Positions 15,086 to 23,383 of a stretch of 23,495 nt of DNA are shown piece after piece. The stretch comes from JBHHZI01 sp046757965 (lineage in GTDB: Bacteria; Acidobacteriota; Polarisedimenticolia; SMYD01): positions 1-23,495 of the forward strand of contig JBHHZI010000038.1 in the NCBI GenBank assembly GCA_046757965.1, in the 5' to 3' direction. A model generated the notes under the pieces. That model was not told the origin of the DNA. It was given only the letters and a program-made list of their open reading frames with translations, and searched no databases. A program made the translations under genes and the position numbers. How positions within the stretch are numbered: position 1 is the first letter of the stretch; the number at the start of each line of letters is the position of its first letter.

Positions 15086-16461
15086 GGAATCGGCTGCTGA
15101 CGCGGCTGGTCATCGGTGCCGCCACCATCACGATTCTGACCGTGGTGTCCACCGCCGTGCTGCCGGCGATGAACGGCTGGCTCCTCGCTGGCGTGTCGCT
15201 GGCCCTGCTGATGCCCGCCGTGATCTGGTGGGCCCGCCGCGCGGCGGGTTCGGTGGAAGAGATGGTCGCGGTGGCGACATCGCTGGCCGAGGGCGGTGAT
15301 GCGCTCTGTGAGCGCGACGATCGCACGGACGAGCTGGGAGATCTTGCGCGCGCGTTGAATCGCATCCGTGCCCGTGTCGCACACCGGGTGGCGGAGGCCC
15401 GCGGAGAGGACCACCGCATGCAGACAATTCTCGCGGGCATGGTCGAGGGAGTCGTGGCGACGGATCGCGACGAACGTGTCGTGCACATCAACGAGGCGGC
15501 GGCGCGCATTCTCGAGGTCGAGGTGGATACCGCTGCCGGTCGGCCCATCTGGGAGATCACGCGGGTGGTCGCCGTCAGCGAGGTGCTGCAGGCCGCCCGG
15601 CAGGAACTTGCCGTCATCGAGCGCGAGGTCCGGCTCGTCCCGGGGAGTGGCGAGCGGGTGGTCAGCCTGCATGCGGCACCGCTGCGGGAGGATGCGGGCG
15701 TTTCCGGGGCGGTGGTGGTCCTGCACGACATCACGGAACTGCGCCGCCTCGAGGCCGTCCGTCGGGAGTTCGTGGCCAACGTCTCCCACGAGCTGCGCAC
15801 GCCGCTGACGGCCATCGCCGGACTGGTGGAGACACTCATCGACGACCCTGATATGGAGGCCCGGACCCGGCAGCGATTCCTGTCCCGGATCTCGGCGCAG
15901 GGCCGGCGGCTGAACGACATGGTGCGGGACCTCCTGGACCTGTCGCGTATCGAGTCCGCCGCGGGAACGGTCGAGATGAGTCCCACCGACCTCGGAGCGG
16001 TGGTCCGTGCGGGGATCGAGGTGGTGCTGGCCGCAACGCGCGGCGATCGACCGGACGTGGACGTGGTTCTGCCGGAGAGCCCGGTCATCGTACGCGGCGA
16101 TGACGACTCTCTGCAGCGCGCGGTGGCGAACCTGGTGGAGAACGCGATCCGGTACACCGACAGGGGTGGCACGGTCCGCGTGGCGGTGAAGGCAACGAGC
16201 GATCGGGCGGAACTCACGGTGGCGGACACCGGCATCGGCATCGAGGCCGCCCACCGCGAACGGATCTTCGAGCGCTTCTACCGCGTCGATCGGAGCCGTT
16301 CCCGCCGCGGCGGCGGCACCGGGCTCGGGCTCGCGATCGTCAAGCACGTGGCCGTGACCCACGGCGGCACCGTCGAGATGGAGAGTGAGCCGGGGCGCGG
16401 GAGCACCTTCCGGATCACCCTCCCCCTGGCAGAGTCCGCGAGTCGAGCCCGGACCCGATGA
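15079..16461 (+). CDS. phoR: PhoR-like membrane sensor histidine kinase
   Basis: Encodes 460 aa from the GTG at 15079, overlapping the regulator's stop by 7 bp; a TTG at 15064 would add five residues. Two membrane helices (about 9-28 and 33-51) are joined by only a few residues, so there is essentially no periplasmic sensor domain, as in E. coli PhoR. A HAMP-like segment (about 52-105) and a PAS domain (about 113-220) follow. HisKA carries FVANVSHELRTP with H237; the ATPase domain has the N box NLVENAIRY, G1 DTGIGI, F box FERFYRVDRSRS and G2 GGTGLGLAIVKH. The complete motif set indicates an active kinase. In known systems PhoR senses phosphate through the Pst transporter and PhoU, both encoded downstream. 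Confidence 0.9.
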   Translation: MLRNRLLTRLVIGAATITILTVVSTAVLPAMNGWLLAGVSLALLMPAVIWWARRAAGSVEEMVAVATSLAEGGDALCERDDRTDELGDLARALNRIRARVAHRVAEARGEDHRMQTILAGMVEGVVATDRDERVVHINEAAARILEVEVDTAAGRPIWEITRVVAVSEVLQAARQELAVIEREVRLVPGSGERVVSLHAAPLREDAGVSGAVVVLHDITELRRLEAVRREFVANVSHELRTPLTAIAGLVETLIDDPDMEARTRQRFLSRISAQGRRLNDMVRDLLDLSRIESAAGTVEMSPTDLGAVVRAGIEVVLAATRGDRPDVDVVLPESPVIVRGDDDSLQRAVANLVENAIRYTDRGGTVRVAVKATSDRAELTVADTGIGIEAAHRERIFERFYRVDRSRSRRGGGTGLGLAIVKHVAVTHGGTVEMESEPGRGSTFRITLPLAESASRARTR

Positions 16462-16500
16462 GCCCCGACTTCCCGCTGCTTGCCACCAATGCCGGCCCGG

Positions 16501-16923
16501 CTATTCGGTGCACGAGCCGGCGGCGCCGCCGCCATCAGGTGTATGGCCGAGTTCCTTGCATATCGCGATGAAGAGGTTGCAACTGATCGGGTCCTTCGGC
16601 GACTGGATGCAGCAAACCTTCTTCGGTGCGCCTTCCTTGTTGCAATCGTAGATCGAGTACAGCGGCACCGGCTGACCGTCCGGCGGTGCCGTGGCGCGTG
16701 CTGCCGAGGTCTTCATGGCGGTGGCCACGCGCTGGGCGTACCGGGCCATCGTCATCGCCGAGAAGGTCGACGTGACACGGTTGCCCGCCAGGCGGCCGGC
16801 GCGGGTCTTCCGGACCTGGGCACGAGATGGCTCGTCCTGGTCGAGGGCAAGGGTGGAAACAGCGGTGGCACCGGCCACCAGAAAAACCGCCATCAGGGTG
16901 ACGAGAGTCGGCTTCTTCGTCAT
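16501..16923 (-). CDS. Small secreted six-cysteine protein of unknown function
   Basis: Encodes 140 aa from the ATG at 16923, which follows GGAGG with good spacing. The N-terminus is a clear signal peptide (TKKPTLVTLMAVFLVAGATA). The middle is Arg/Ala-rich, and the last 50 residues contain six cysteines (DCNK, VCC, SCNLF, ICKEL and SCTE), so disulfides or metal binding are likely in the envelope. I recognise no family. It lies on the opposite strand between the sensor kinase and the porin, and has its own promoter candidate. The longer frame upstream to 17340 is rejected because it lacks a signal peptide and would run across the porin control region. Confidence 0.7.
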   Translation of the reverse strand: MTKKPTLVTLMAVFLVAGATAVSTLALDQDEPSRAQVRKTRAGRLAGNRVTSTFSAMTMARYAQRVATAMKTSAARATAPPDGQPVPLYSIYDCNKEGAPKKVCCIQSPKDPISCNLFIAICKELGHTPDGGGAAGSCTE

Positions 16924-16982
16924 CGAATCCTCCGTGTGAGGGGGGACCGCACCACGCGGCCCGGGAATCCCATCTCCCCTCG

Positions 16983-17012
16983 ACCCTACCATCGTCACGG
17001 GCCGGGGACCAA
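16983..17012 (-). promoter_or_regulatory. Candidate promoter of the six-cysteine protein gene
   Basis: On the minus strand TTGGTC (17012-17007) and TAGGGT (16988-16983) are 18 bp apart, about 60 bp before the start codon. Confidence 0.35.
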
Positions 17013-17221
17013 GACCGACTCTCGACGTGGTGTTGCCAGGGCCTCCGTTGTGAGATCGGGTCGGATGATGTCGCCTCGGACGCTCGTCCATTCGACCATG
17101 GTCGCGCGCCCCCGGGTCGCCGGGACCGGTCGGGCCGGCCGGTCCCATGCGACGAGGTTGCGGCCAGTCGATTGACGGGGCAATTCCCCCGGGCCGGTTG
17201 TGCGGCGGCCTGCGCGGTGAT

Positions 17222-17254
17222 TTCATGCGGCCTTCACGGATTCTTCGCAATGGC
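17222..17254 (+). promoter_or_regulatory. Candidate Pho box upstream of the porin gene
   Basis: Three direct units begin exactly 11 bp apart: TTCATGCGGCC (17222), TTCACGGATTC (17233) and TTCGCAATGGC (17244). PhoB sites are tandem 11-bp units with a conserved 7-bp half, often TTC/TTG-like on one strand. The arrangement matches that upstream of pstS. It would leave a leader of roughly 150-170 nt before the porin start. Confidence 0.5.
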
Positions 17255-17384
17255 ACACTACTCTGCTCTCGGGATGAGATGGAGACGGCGGATGCTGGTC
17301 GCGGAGAGACCGGGACGGGTTTACGCCAGGAGCCCGTCACAGACGGTGTGGTGAGACCTGATGTCGGGTGCCATCTGCGCCGAG

Positions 17385-17406
17385 CGGCTGCTTTCGCCGG
17401 CAGCCG
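17385..17406 (+). other. Hairpin in the porin leader
   Basis: A perfect 7-bp stem CGGCTGC (17385-17391)/GCAGCCG (17400-17406) with an 8-nt loop lies 15 bp before the AGGAGG ribosome site. It may affect translation or mRNA stability. Confidence 0.35.
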
Positions 17407-17435
17407 AACAGTGGCTCTTCCAGGAGGAGAACGAC

Positions 17436-18674
17436 GTGCACAGAAGGAACTGCGCCCCCGGTGCTGCCGCGGTACTTGCCGCCTTGCTGGTGTTGTCGAC
17501 CGTGGCTCGCGCCGAGGACAACGACCTCAGGGTGTTCTACGACAACGGTCTGCATCTCGAGACAGAAGATACGGACGTCGCCCTGAAGTTCGGCGGACGG
17601 ATCCAGCTCGATGCCGCCACCTTCAGTCGTGGCGGGATCCCCGCGCCGCTTGACGCCTTCGACGATGGCACCGAGTTCCGCCGGGCCCGCCTGTACTTCT
17701 CGGGCACGATTCACGACAACGTCGAGTTCAAGGCCCAGTACGAGTTCGCCGGCGGCGACGCCGATTTCAAGGACGTCTGGCTGGGCCTCAAGGATCTCCC
17801 GGTCATCAATCATCTGCGTTTCGGGCACCAGAAGGAGCCGTTCAGCCTCGAGGAGCTGACCAGCAGCAAGTACATCACCTTCATGGAGCGGGCCCTGCCG
17901 AACCTGTTCGCGCCGGGCCGCAACACGGGTGTCGCGACGTTCAACACCGCATCCCATGGACGTCTGTGGTGGGGTGGGGGGGTGTTCACGGAGACCGACT
18001 CGTTCGGGAACAATACCGACCTGGACGGCGGGCCGAACATCACGGGACGGATCAGCGGATTACCGCTCTACAGGGGCGACGGGGCCGAGCTGCTGCATGT
18101 GGGGCTGTCCGTCACGGACAAGGGCATTCCCGGTGGCAGGATCGATCTCGCCGGACGGCCGGAGGCCCACCTGGCGTCGAAGTTCCTGTCCACAGGCGAT
18201 ATTCTCGCCGATTCGCTGAACGTCTACGATGCCGAGATCGCCTACGTTCGTGATCGATTCTCCGCGCAGGGGGAGTTCATGATCGCCGACCTGGATGCAC
18301 CGGCAGGCGCCGATCCCTCGTTCTCCGGCGGCTACGCCTACGTGTCTTTCTTTTTGACCCATGACCGGAGAGCCTACAAGAAGAGCAGCGCGGCATTCGA
18401 CCGGGTCAAGCCGGCCGAGAACTTCGGCAAGGGGGGCAAGGGCGCCTGGGAGATCGCCGTGCGGTACTCGATGGCCGATCTCAGCGACACCGGCGTCTTG
18501 GGCGGGGAACTGGACGATCTGACCTTCGGTGTGAACTGGTATCTGAACCCGAACACCCGCTTCATGCTCAACTACGTGATGGCGGACCTCGAGCGACGTG
18601 GCGACGGCATGGGCGGCATCATCGAGACCGATGACTTCGACGCCGTCATGGCCCGCTGGCAGATCGATTTCTGA
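17436..18674 (+). CDS. OprO/OprP-type phosphate-selective outer-membrane porin
   Basis: Encodes 412 aa. The GTG at 17436 is chosen because AGGAGG precedes it and a signal peptide follows (CAPGAAAVLAALLVLSTVARA). The mature start DLRVFYDNGLHLETEDTD, then LKFGGRIQLDA and FRRARLYFSGTIHDNVEFKAQYEFAGG, is characteristic of the phosphate-selective porin O/P family, as is LRFGHQKEPFSLEELTSSKYITFMERALP. The protein ends in a C-terminal Phe (RWQIDF), the normal outer-membrane barrel signal. It should form a trimeric barrel admitting phosphate or polyphosphate, feeding PstS in the periplasm. The Pho-box-like repeats upstream and the phoB/phoR and pst neighbours support phosphate control. Specificity for phosphate over pyrophosphate cannot be judged. 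Confidence 0.9.
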   Translation: MHRRNCAPGAAAVLAALLVLSTVARAEDNDLRVFYDNGLHLETEDTDVALKFGGRIQLDAATFSRGGIPAPLDAFDDGTEFRRARLYFSGTIHDNVEFKAQYEFAGGDADFKDVWLGLKDLPVINHLRFGHQKEPFSLEELTSSKYITFMERALPNLFAPGRNTGVATFNTASHGRLWWGGGVFTETDSFGNNTDLDGGPNITGRISGLPLYRGDGAELLHVGLSVTDKGIPGGRIDLAGRPEAHLASKFLSTGDILADSLNVYDAEIAYVRDRFSAQGEFMIADLDAPAGADPSFSGGYAYVSFFLTHDRRAYKKSSAAFDRVKPAENFGKGGKGAWEIAVRYSMADLSDTGVLGGELDDLTFGVNWYLNPNTRFMLNYVMADLERRGDGMGGIIETDDFDAVMARWQIDF

Positions 18675-18778
18675 CGTGGCCTGCGTCGCGAGGCATGAGC
18701 GTCAGGGGCACCGGTCGGGTATTGCGGCCGGGGGGCTGGATGTGTGTCCCGCACGAGACGTGACGGCGTTGGGCGGGA

Positions 18779-18830
18779 GCGGATCCCATTGCCGCGCCGG
18801 CCGGACCAGGCCGCCGCGCGACGGATCCGC
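18779..18830 (+). repeat. Nested inverted repeats between porin and phoU
   Basis: Outer 8-bp arms GCGGATCC (18779-18786) and GGATCCGC (18823-18830) enclose an inner CGGCC/GGCCG stem. No T-run follows, so it is not a standard terminator. It may stabilise the porin mRNA or limit read-through. A possible -10 for phoU, TATCCT, lies at 18859-18864. Nothing else was recognised in this 222-bp gap. Confidence 0.4.
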
Positions 18831-18896
18831 GCAGACGTGGAGCCCCCAACCCCTGGGTTATCCTTCTCGGCTGGGACGCCGCACGGAGACGAGCCG

Positions 18897-19565
18897 ATGA
18901 CCGTCCATCTGCACCGGGACCTGGACAGGCTGCGCAGGGAGATCCTGGCCATGGGAGCGCTGGTCGAGGAGGCCACCGACAAGGCGATCAGCGCCCTGGT
19001 GCGGCGCCTGCCGGACCTGGCCCAGGAAGTGATCGACCACGACGCCATCGTCGATCAGAAGGAAGTGGAGGTCGAGGAGGAGTGCCTCAAGCTGCTGGCC
19101 CTGCACCAGCCGGTGGCCGTGGATCTGCGCTTCATCATCACCTGCTTGAAGGTGAACAACGACCTGGAGAGAGTGGGCGACCTGGCGGTCAACATGGCCG
19201 AGCGGGCCGCATACCTGGCCCGCCATGCGCCGCTTCCCTTTCCCGGCGATCTCGAAGAGATGGCGCAGAAGGTGCGGGCCATGGTGAGGGACAGCCTGGA
19301 TGCGCTGGTCCGGCACGACGCGCGTCTGGCCGAGAAGGTGCTGGCCGGCGATGACGAGGTGGACGACGCCAACCGTCGCCTCTTCAGGGTGTTTCAGGAG
19401 CGCATGTTCAAGGAGCCGAGCGAGGCGAAACGCGCCATCGCCGCCATCTCCTCGTCCCGTTACCTTGAACGGATTGCCGACCACGCCACCAACATCGCCG
19501 AGGACGTGATCTTCATGATCGAGGGAAAGATCATCCGGCATCGGGCCGAGCGCTTCGAGGAGTGA
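18897..19565 (+). CDS. phoU: PhoU phosphate signalling regulator
   Basis: Encodes 222 aa from the ATG at 18897 (GGAG upstream); the in-frame extension upstream has no PhoU similarity. The protein is the usual two copies of a three-helix bundle, each with the metal-binding E-R-x-x-D motif: NNDLERVGDLAVNMAERA in the first half and SRYLERIADHATNIAEDV in the second. PhoU is cytoplasmic and connects the Pst transporter to PhoR, keeping the regulon off when phosphate is ample. Its place before pstS is less common than the pstSCAB-phoU order of enterobacteria. Confidence 0.93.
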   Translation: MTVHLHRDLDRLRREILAMGALVEEATDKAISALVRRLPDLAQEVIDHDAIVDQKEVEVEEECLKLLALHQPVAVDLRFIITCLKVNNDLERVGDLAVNMAERAAYLARHAPLPFPGDLEEMAQKVRAMVRDSLDALVRHDARLAEKVLAGDDEVDDANRRLFRVFQERMFKEPSEAKRAIAAISSSRYLERIADHATNIAEDVIFMIEGKIIRHRAERFEE

Positions 19566-19584
19566 TGCCGGCGGGCCGGGTTGA

Positions 19585-19617
19585 TTGTTGCAGAGTTGTC
19601 CGTCTCTTCATCAATTC
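19585..19617 (+). promoter_or_regulatory. Candidate Pho box upstream of pstS
   Basis: Three direct units start 11 bp apart: TTGTTGCAGAG (19585), TTGTCCGTCTC (19596) and TTCATCAATTC (19607). This region is markedly more AT-rich than its surroundings and lies 78 bp before the pstS start. A -10 could lie in the TAACAC or TTACGG that follows, but neither is strong. Confidence 0.5.
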
Positions 19618-19694
19618 CTAACACAGGTTCGTTACGGTTTCTCCGTCTCCTGGTCCACCCGGGCCGGGGCCGTGACTCACGAGAGGAGGAATCG

Positions 19695-20711
19695 ATGACA
19701 AGGTCGTGCACGCGCTCGATGATGATTCTGATGGTCGCCGTGCTCGCCGGCGCCCCGCTTCGTGCCCAGGTCGCCGTTGATGCCCGGATGCCCGCCTACA
19801 CGCCGGTCCAGGGCGTGTCAGGCGCCATCAGCAGCGTGGGATCGGACACCATGAACAATCTCATGACCCTGTGGGGAGAGAAGTTCACCGCCGTCTACCC
19901 CAACGTCCACGTCGAGATCGAGGGCAAGGGATCGTCGACGGCACCGCCGGCGCTGATCGAGAGCGCCGCCAGCTTCGGGCCGATGAGCCGGACGATGAAG
20001 CAGGCCGAGATCGATGCGTTCCAGCAGCGCTTCGGCTACGAGCCGACCGCGGTGCGCGTGGCCATCGACATGCTGGCGGTCTATGTGCACAAGGACAATC
20101 CCATCGCCCGTCGTGGACTCAGCCTCACCGAGATCGATGCCATCTTCTCCGCCACGCGCAAGGGGGGGCACTCCGAGGCGATCACCACGTGGGGGCAGCT
20201 CGGCCTGGGCGGGACGTGGGCCGAGGCCCCGATCAGCCTCTACGGGCGAAACTCCGCCTCGGGCACCTATGGCTACTTCAAGGAGCACGCTCTCTTCTCC
20301 GGGGACTACAAGGACAGCGTGAAGGAGCAGCCGGGGAGCGCCTCGGTGGTGCAGGCGGTGGCCAGTGACCGCTTCGGGATCGGCTACTCCGGCATCGGCT
20401 ACCGGACGGCTGACGTCGCGGTGGTTCCCCTCGTGGGTGAAGGGGGCGGCGAGCCGGTGGACGCCAGGCCGGATCGACTGTCAGATTATCCTCTGGCGCG
20501 GTTTCTGCAGTTCTACATCAACGACAGGCCTGGAAGTGATCTCGACCCGCTGCGGCGGGAGTTCATCCGTCTCGTGCTCAGCAAGGAGGGCCAGGAGGTG
20601 GTGATCAAGGACGGCTATCTGCCCGTCTCCGCCGCCATCGCGCGGCGCCAGCTCGCCGCCCTGGGAATCGACGTGGCCGGTTCCACCCAGATGGCCCGAC
20701 GCCCCAGGTGA
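19695..20711 (+). CDS. pstS: PstS periplasmic phosphate-binding protein
   Basis: Encodes 338 aa. The ATG at 19695 follows GAGAGGAGG and starts a signal peptide (MMILMVAVLAGAPLRAQ). Ligand-binding elements of PstS-like proteins are visible: SSVGSDTMNNLM, EIEGKGSSTAPPALIE, and YGRNSASGTYGYF, as are SASFGPMSR-like and GIGYSGIGY segments. It captures phosphate in the periplasm and hands it to the PstC/PstA channel. The stop overlaps the pstC GTG by 4 bp, so these are co-translated. An upstream in-frame ATG at about 19581 (really a TTG) would overlap the Pho-box region and is rejected. Confidence 0.93.
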   Translation: MTRSCTRSMMILMVAVLAGAPLRAQVAVDARMPAYTPVQGVSGAISSVGSDTMNNLMTLWGEKFTAVYPNVHVEIEGKGSSTAPPALIESAASFGPMSRTMKQAEIDAFQQRFGYEPTAVRVAIDMLAVYVHKDNPIARRGLSLTEIDAIFSATRKGGHSEAITTWGQLGLGGTWAEAPISLYGRNSASGTYGYFKEHALFSGDYKDSVKEQPGSASVVQAVASDRFGIGYSGIGYRTADVAVVPLVGEGGGEPVDARPDRLSDYPLARFLQFYINDRPGSDLDPLRREFIRLVLSKEGQEVVIKDGYLPVSAAIARRQLAALGIDVAGSTQMARRPR

Positions 20712-23383
20712 CGCTCTCCGACGAGCCGCGGCCCGGCACGTCCGCCGGCCGTCGACCGGTCCGCCGGTCGGTGCGCATCGCCGACCGGGTGGCGCGCTGG
20801 GCGATCACCGGTGGAGGTGTCGGCACCATCCTGGCGGTGTCCGGCGTCCTGGTGTTCCTGGCCTGGGTCACGGTGCCCCTGTTCCTGCCGGCGCGGGCGA
20901 TTCCGTCAGCTCGGTTCGAGGCGCGCTGGCGGGGCGGCGGCGGGGTCGTCCGGTTCGGCATGGACGAGTACCAGGTGCTCGGCTGGGCCATCCTGCCGGC
21001 GGGCGACGTCGTGTCGTTCCGTCTCGACACGGGCGCGGTGATCTCGCGCACACCACTTCTTGCCGGTCATATGCCGACCGCGGCCTCTCTCACCCTCGAC
21101 GGGCGGACACTGGTGCTCGGTCTCGCCACCGGAGAGATCGAGATGGTCTCACCGCGCGTCGTGATGTCCTTTCCCGGGGAAGAAGCCGTGCCGGCCACCG
21201 CCCGCAGGCTTCTGCTCAGTGGCCCTGCCGGCACGGTGGTCGATGTGCCCGAGGGTGTGATCCAGCGCACGCCGCAGAATCAGATCCGCCTGCACCGCCT
21301 GCAGGTGGACCGGCTCTCCCCGGTGCCGGCGCAGGCGGGTCCGATCCAGTCCCTGGCCGTGGCCCGGCGCGCCGGCTCGACCTTCCTCGCCGCCGCCGTC
21401 ACGATTGACGCGGAAACCCGTCTGCTTCTCTGGCGCGGCCGCAGGAAGGAGGACCTCCTCACCGGCCGGACCACGATGCGGTTCAGCGGCGCATCGCGGT
21501 TGCCGCTCGACGCCGGTGAGGCCGGCGCCCCGCCCTTTCTCCTGGTGACCGGGTCGGGAGCCGATGTCATCGCAGCCTGGACCGGCGGCACCTTTCTGCG
21601 TGTGCACCTGCCGCGAGATGGGGCACCGTTCATCGCGGAGCGAGGGCGACTCACCGCAGACGGGGTGAGACTGACAGCTCTGCGGCTGGTGCTGGGAGGG
21701 ACGACCCTGGCGTGGGCGGGTGAAGACGGGTCGGTGCGCGCGGGGTTTCTCATTCCGCGCGAGGCCGGCGGCCGCCCGCCGGCGGAGGCGGTCTCGCGCC
21801 TGGCGCCGGCGGCGACCTCCCGGCTGGTGGTGGCGAAGAACCTCTCACCGGCGGGGACTTCACCGGTTCATGCGCTGGCGTCGTCGGCGCGCAGCCGCCT
21901 CCTGCTGGCCGGCCATGAAGACGGCACCCTGTCGCTGTTCGATGTCACCAGCGCCACGCTTCTGACCGGGGTCGACACCGGGTTCACCGCGCCGGTGGAG
22001 CAGGTCGCGTTCGCGCCCAAGGAGGACGGGGTCCTCGCCCTGGCGGACGGGAAGATCGGACACTGGCGCCTCGACCGTGGTCATCCCGAGGCCGGCCTGC
22101 GAGCCCTGTTTGCGCCGGTCTGGTACGAGGGTTATGCCGCGCCTCGATACATGTGGCAGTCGTCCAGTGGCGCCGACGATGCGGAGCCGAAGCTGAGCCT
22201 GGTGCCCCTGATCTTCGGGACACTCAAGGCGACGTTTTATTCCATGCTGTTCGGCGGTCCGCTGGCGCTGCTGGCGGCCTTGTTCACGAGTGAGTTTCTC
22301 GACCGCCGCGCGCGCGCGGCGGTGAAACCGACCATCGAGCTCATGGCCAGCCTCCCCAGTGTGGTGCTCGGCTTCCTCGCGGCCCTCGTGATCGCCCCGT
22401 TCGTGGAGACCCTCGTGCCGGCGGTGATCGCCGCTCTCCTGATCTTGCCGGTGGGACTGCTGCTCGGTGCCTATCTCTGGCAACTGCTGCCCGCGGCGAA
22501 GCGCCTGCGCCTGGGACGATACCGGTTCGCGATCCAGGCCGCGCTGGTGCCGGCGGCGATCACCCTGGCCGGTGTGTGTGGGCCGTGGGTCGAGCGGGCG
22601 CTGTTCGCCGGTGACTTCCGCGCCTGGCTGGCCTGGCAGCCGGGCCGTGCCGGCCAGACGGCGTACGCCTCGACGACCGGGGGATGGCTCCTGATCTGGC
22701 TGCCTCTCGCCGGATTGCTCGCGGTGGTGGCGCTGTCCCGGCTGGTCAATCCCTGGTTGCGACGCGCCAGCACCGGCTGGTCGTGGATCGGTCCCGCCCC
22801 GCTCGAGCTGCTCAAGTTCGTCGTCGCCGGCCTGTTCACGCTGCTCGTCGCCACAGGCGTCTCCGTGGCGTGCGATCGCGCCGGCCTCGACCCCCGCGGT
22901 GGATTCATCGGCACCTACGTGCAACGCAACGCGCTGGTGGTCGGCTTCGTCATGGGCTTCGCGATCGTCCCGATCATCTACACGATCGCGGAAGATGCCC
23001 TGTCCACGGTGCCGGACCATCTCCGCGCGGCGTCCCTCGGCGCCGGGGCCACCCGGTGGCAGACTGCGGTGCGCATCGTCATGCCGGCTGCCATGAGCGG
23101 CCTGTTCGCCGCCCTGATGATCGGGCTGGGCCGCGCCGTGGGCGAGACCATGGTGGTCCTGATGGCGGCGGGGAACACGCCGGTGATGCGATGGAACATC
23201 TTCGACGGGTTCCGGACGCTCTCGGCGAACATCGCCGTGGAATTGCCGGAGGCGGTGCGAGGCTCGACCCACTACCGCACGCTGTTTCTCGCCGCGCTCC
23301 TGCTGTTTCTCATGACCTTCGTGGTCAATACCATCGCCGAGCTGGTGCGGTTGCGGTTTCGCCGCCGGGCGGTCCAGCTATGA
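20708..23383 (+). CDS. pstC: PstC-type phosphate ABC transporter permease with large periplasmic domain
   Basis: Encodes 891 aa from a GTG in a GTGA overlap with the pstS stop. A first helix (about 35-60) is followed by about 430 residues outside the membrane with repeated short beta-propeller-like strands (for example SLTLDGRTLVLGLATGEIEM and ASSARSRLLLAGHEDGTLSLFDV). The permease core starts near residue 500 with GTLKATFYSMLFGGPLALL and includes the EAA-type loop AASLGAGATRWQTAVRIVMP near residue 775. E. coli PstC is about 320 aa, so this is the long PstC form also known in Pseudomonas. The outer domain may interact with PstS or the porin; this is inference. Confidence 0.9.
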   Translation: MTLSDEPRPGTSAGRRPVRRSVRIADRVARWAITGGGVGTILAVSGVLVFLAWVTVPLFLPARAIPSARFEARWRGGGGVVRFGMDEYQVLGWAILPAGDVVSFRLDTGAVISRTPLLAGHMPTAASLTLDGRTLVLGLATGEIEMVSPRVVMSFPGEEAVPATARRLLLSGPAGTVVDVPEGVIQRTPQNQIRLHRLQVDRLSPVPAQAGPIQSLAVARRAGSTFLAAAVTIDAETRLLLWRGRRKEDLLTGRTTMRFSGASRLPLDAGEAGAPPFLLVTGSGADVIAAWTGGTFLRVHLPRDGAPFIAERGRLTADGVRLTALRLVLGGTTLAWAGEDGSVRAGFLIPREAGGRPPAEAVSRLAPAATSRLVVAKNLSPAGTSPVHALASSARSRLLLAGHEDGTLSLFDVTSATLLTGVDTGFTAPVEQVAFAPKEDGVLALADGKIGHWRLDRGHPEAGLRALFAPVWYEGYAAPRYMWQSSSGADDAEPKLSLVPLIFGTLKATFYSMLFGGPLALLAALFTSEFLDRRARAAVKPTIELMASLPSVVLGFLAALVIAPFVETLVPAVIAALLILPVGLLLGAYLWQLLPAAKRLRLGRYRFAIQAALVPAAITLAGVCGPWVERALFAGDFRAWLAWQPGRAGQTAYASTTGGWLLIWLPLAGLLAVVALSRLVNPWLRRASTGWSWIGPAPLELLKFVVAGLFTLLVATGVSVACDRAGLDPRGGFIGTYVQRNALVVGFVMGFAIVPIIYTIAEDALSTVPDHLRAASLGAGATRWQTAVRIVMPAAMSGLFAALMIGLGRAVGETMVVLMAAGNTPVMRWNIFDGFRTLSANIAVELPEAVRGSTHYRTLFLAALLLFLMTFVVNTIAELVRLRFRRRAVQL

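Noticed and set aside
14980..16362. Long minus-strand frames opposite the PhoR-like gene
   Set aside because: The plus strand encodes a complete histidine kinase with all motifs, so the minus frames are shadows.
21860..23272. A 470-codon open frame on the minus strand
   Set aside because: It lies wholly antisense to pstC and is rich in His/Gln/Arg without motifs, a shadow of the membrane-protein codons.
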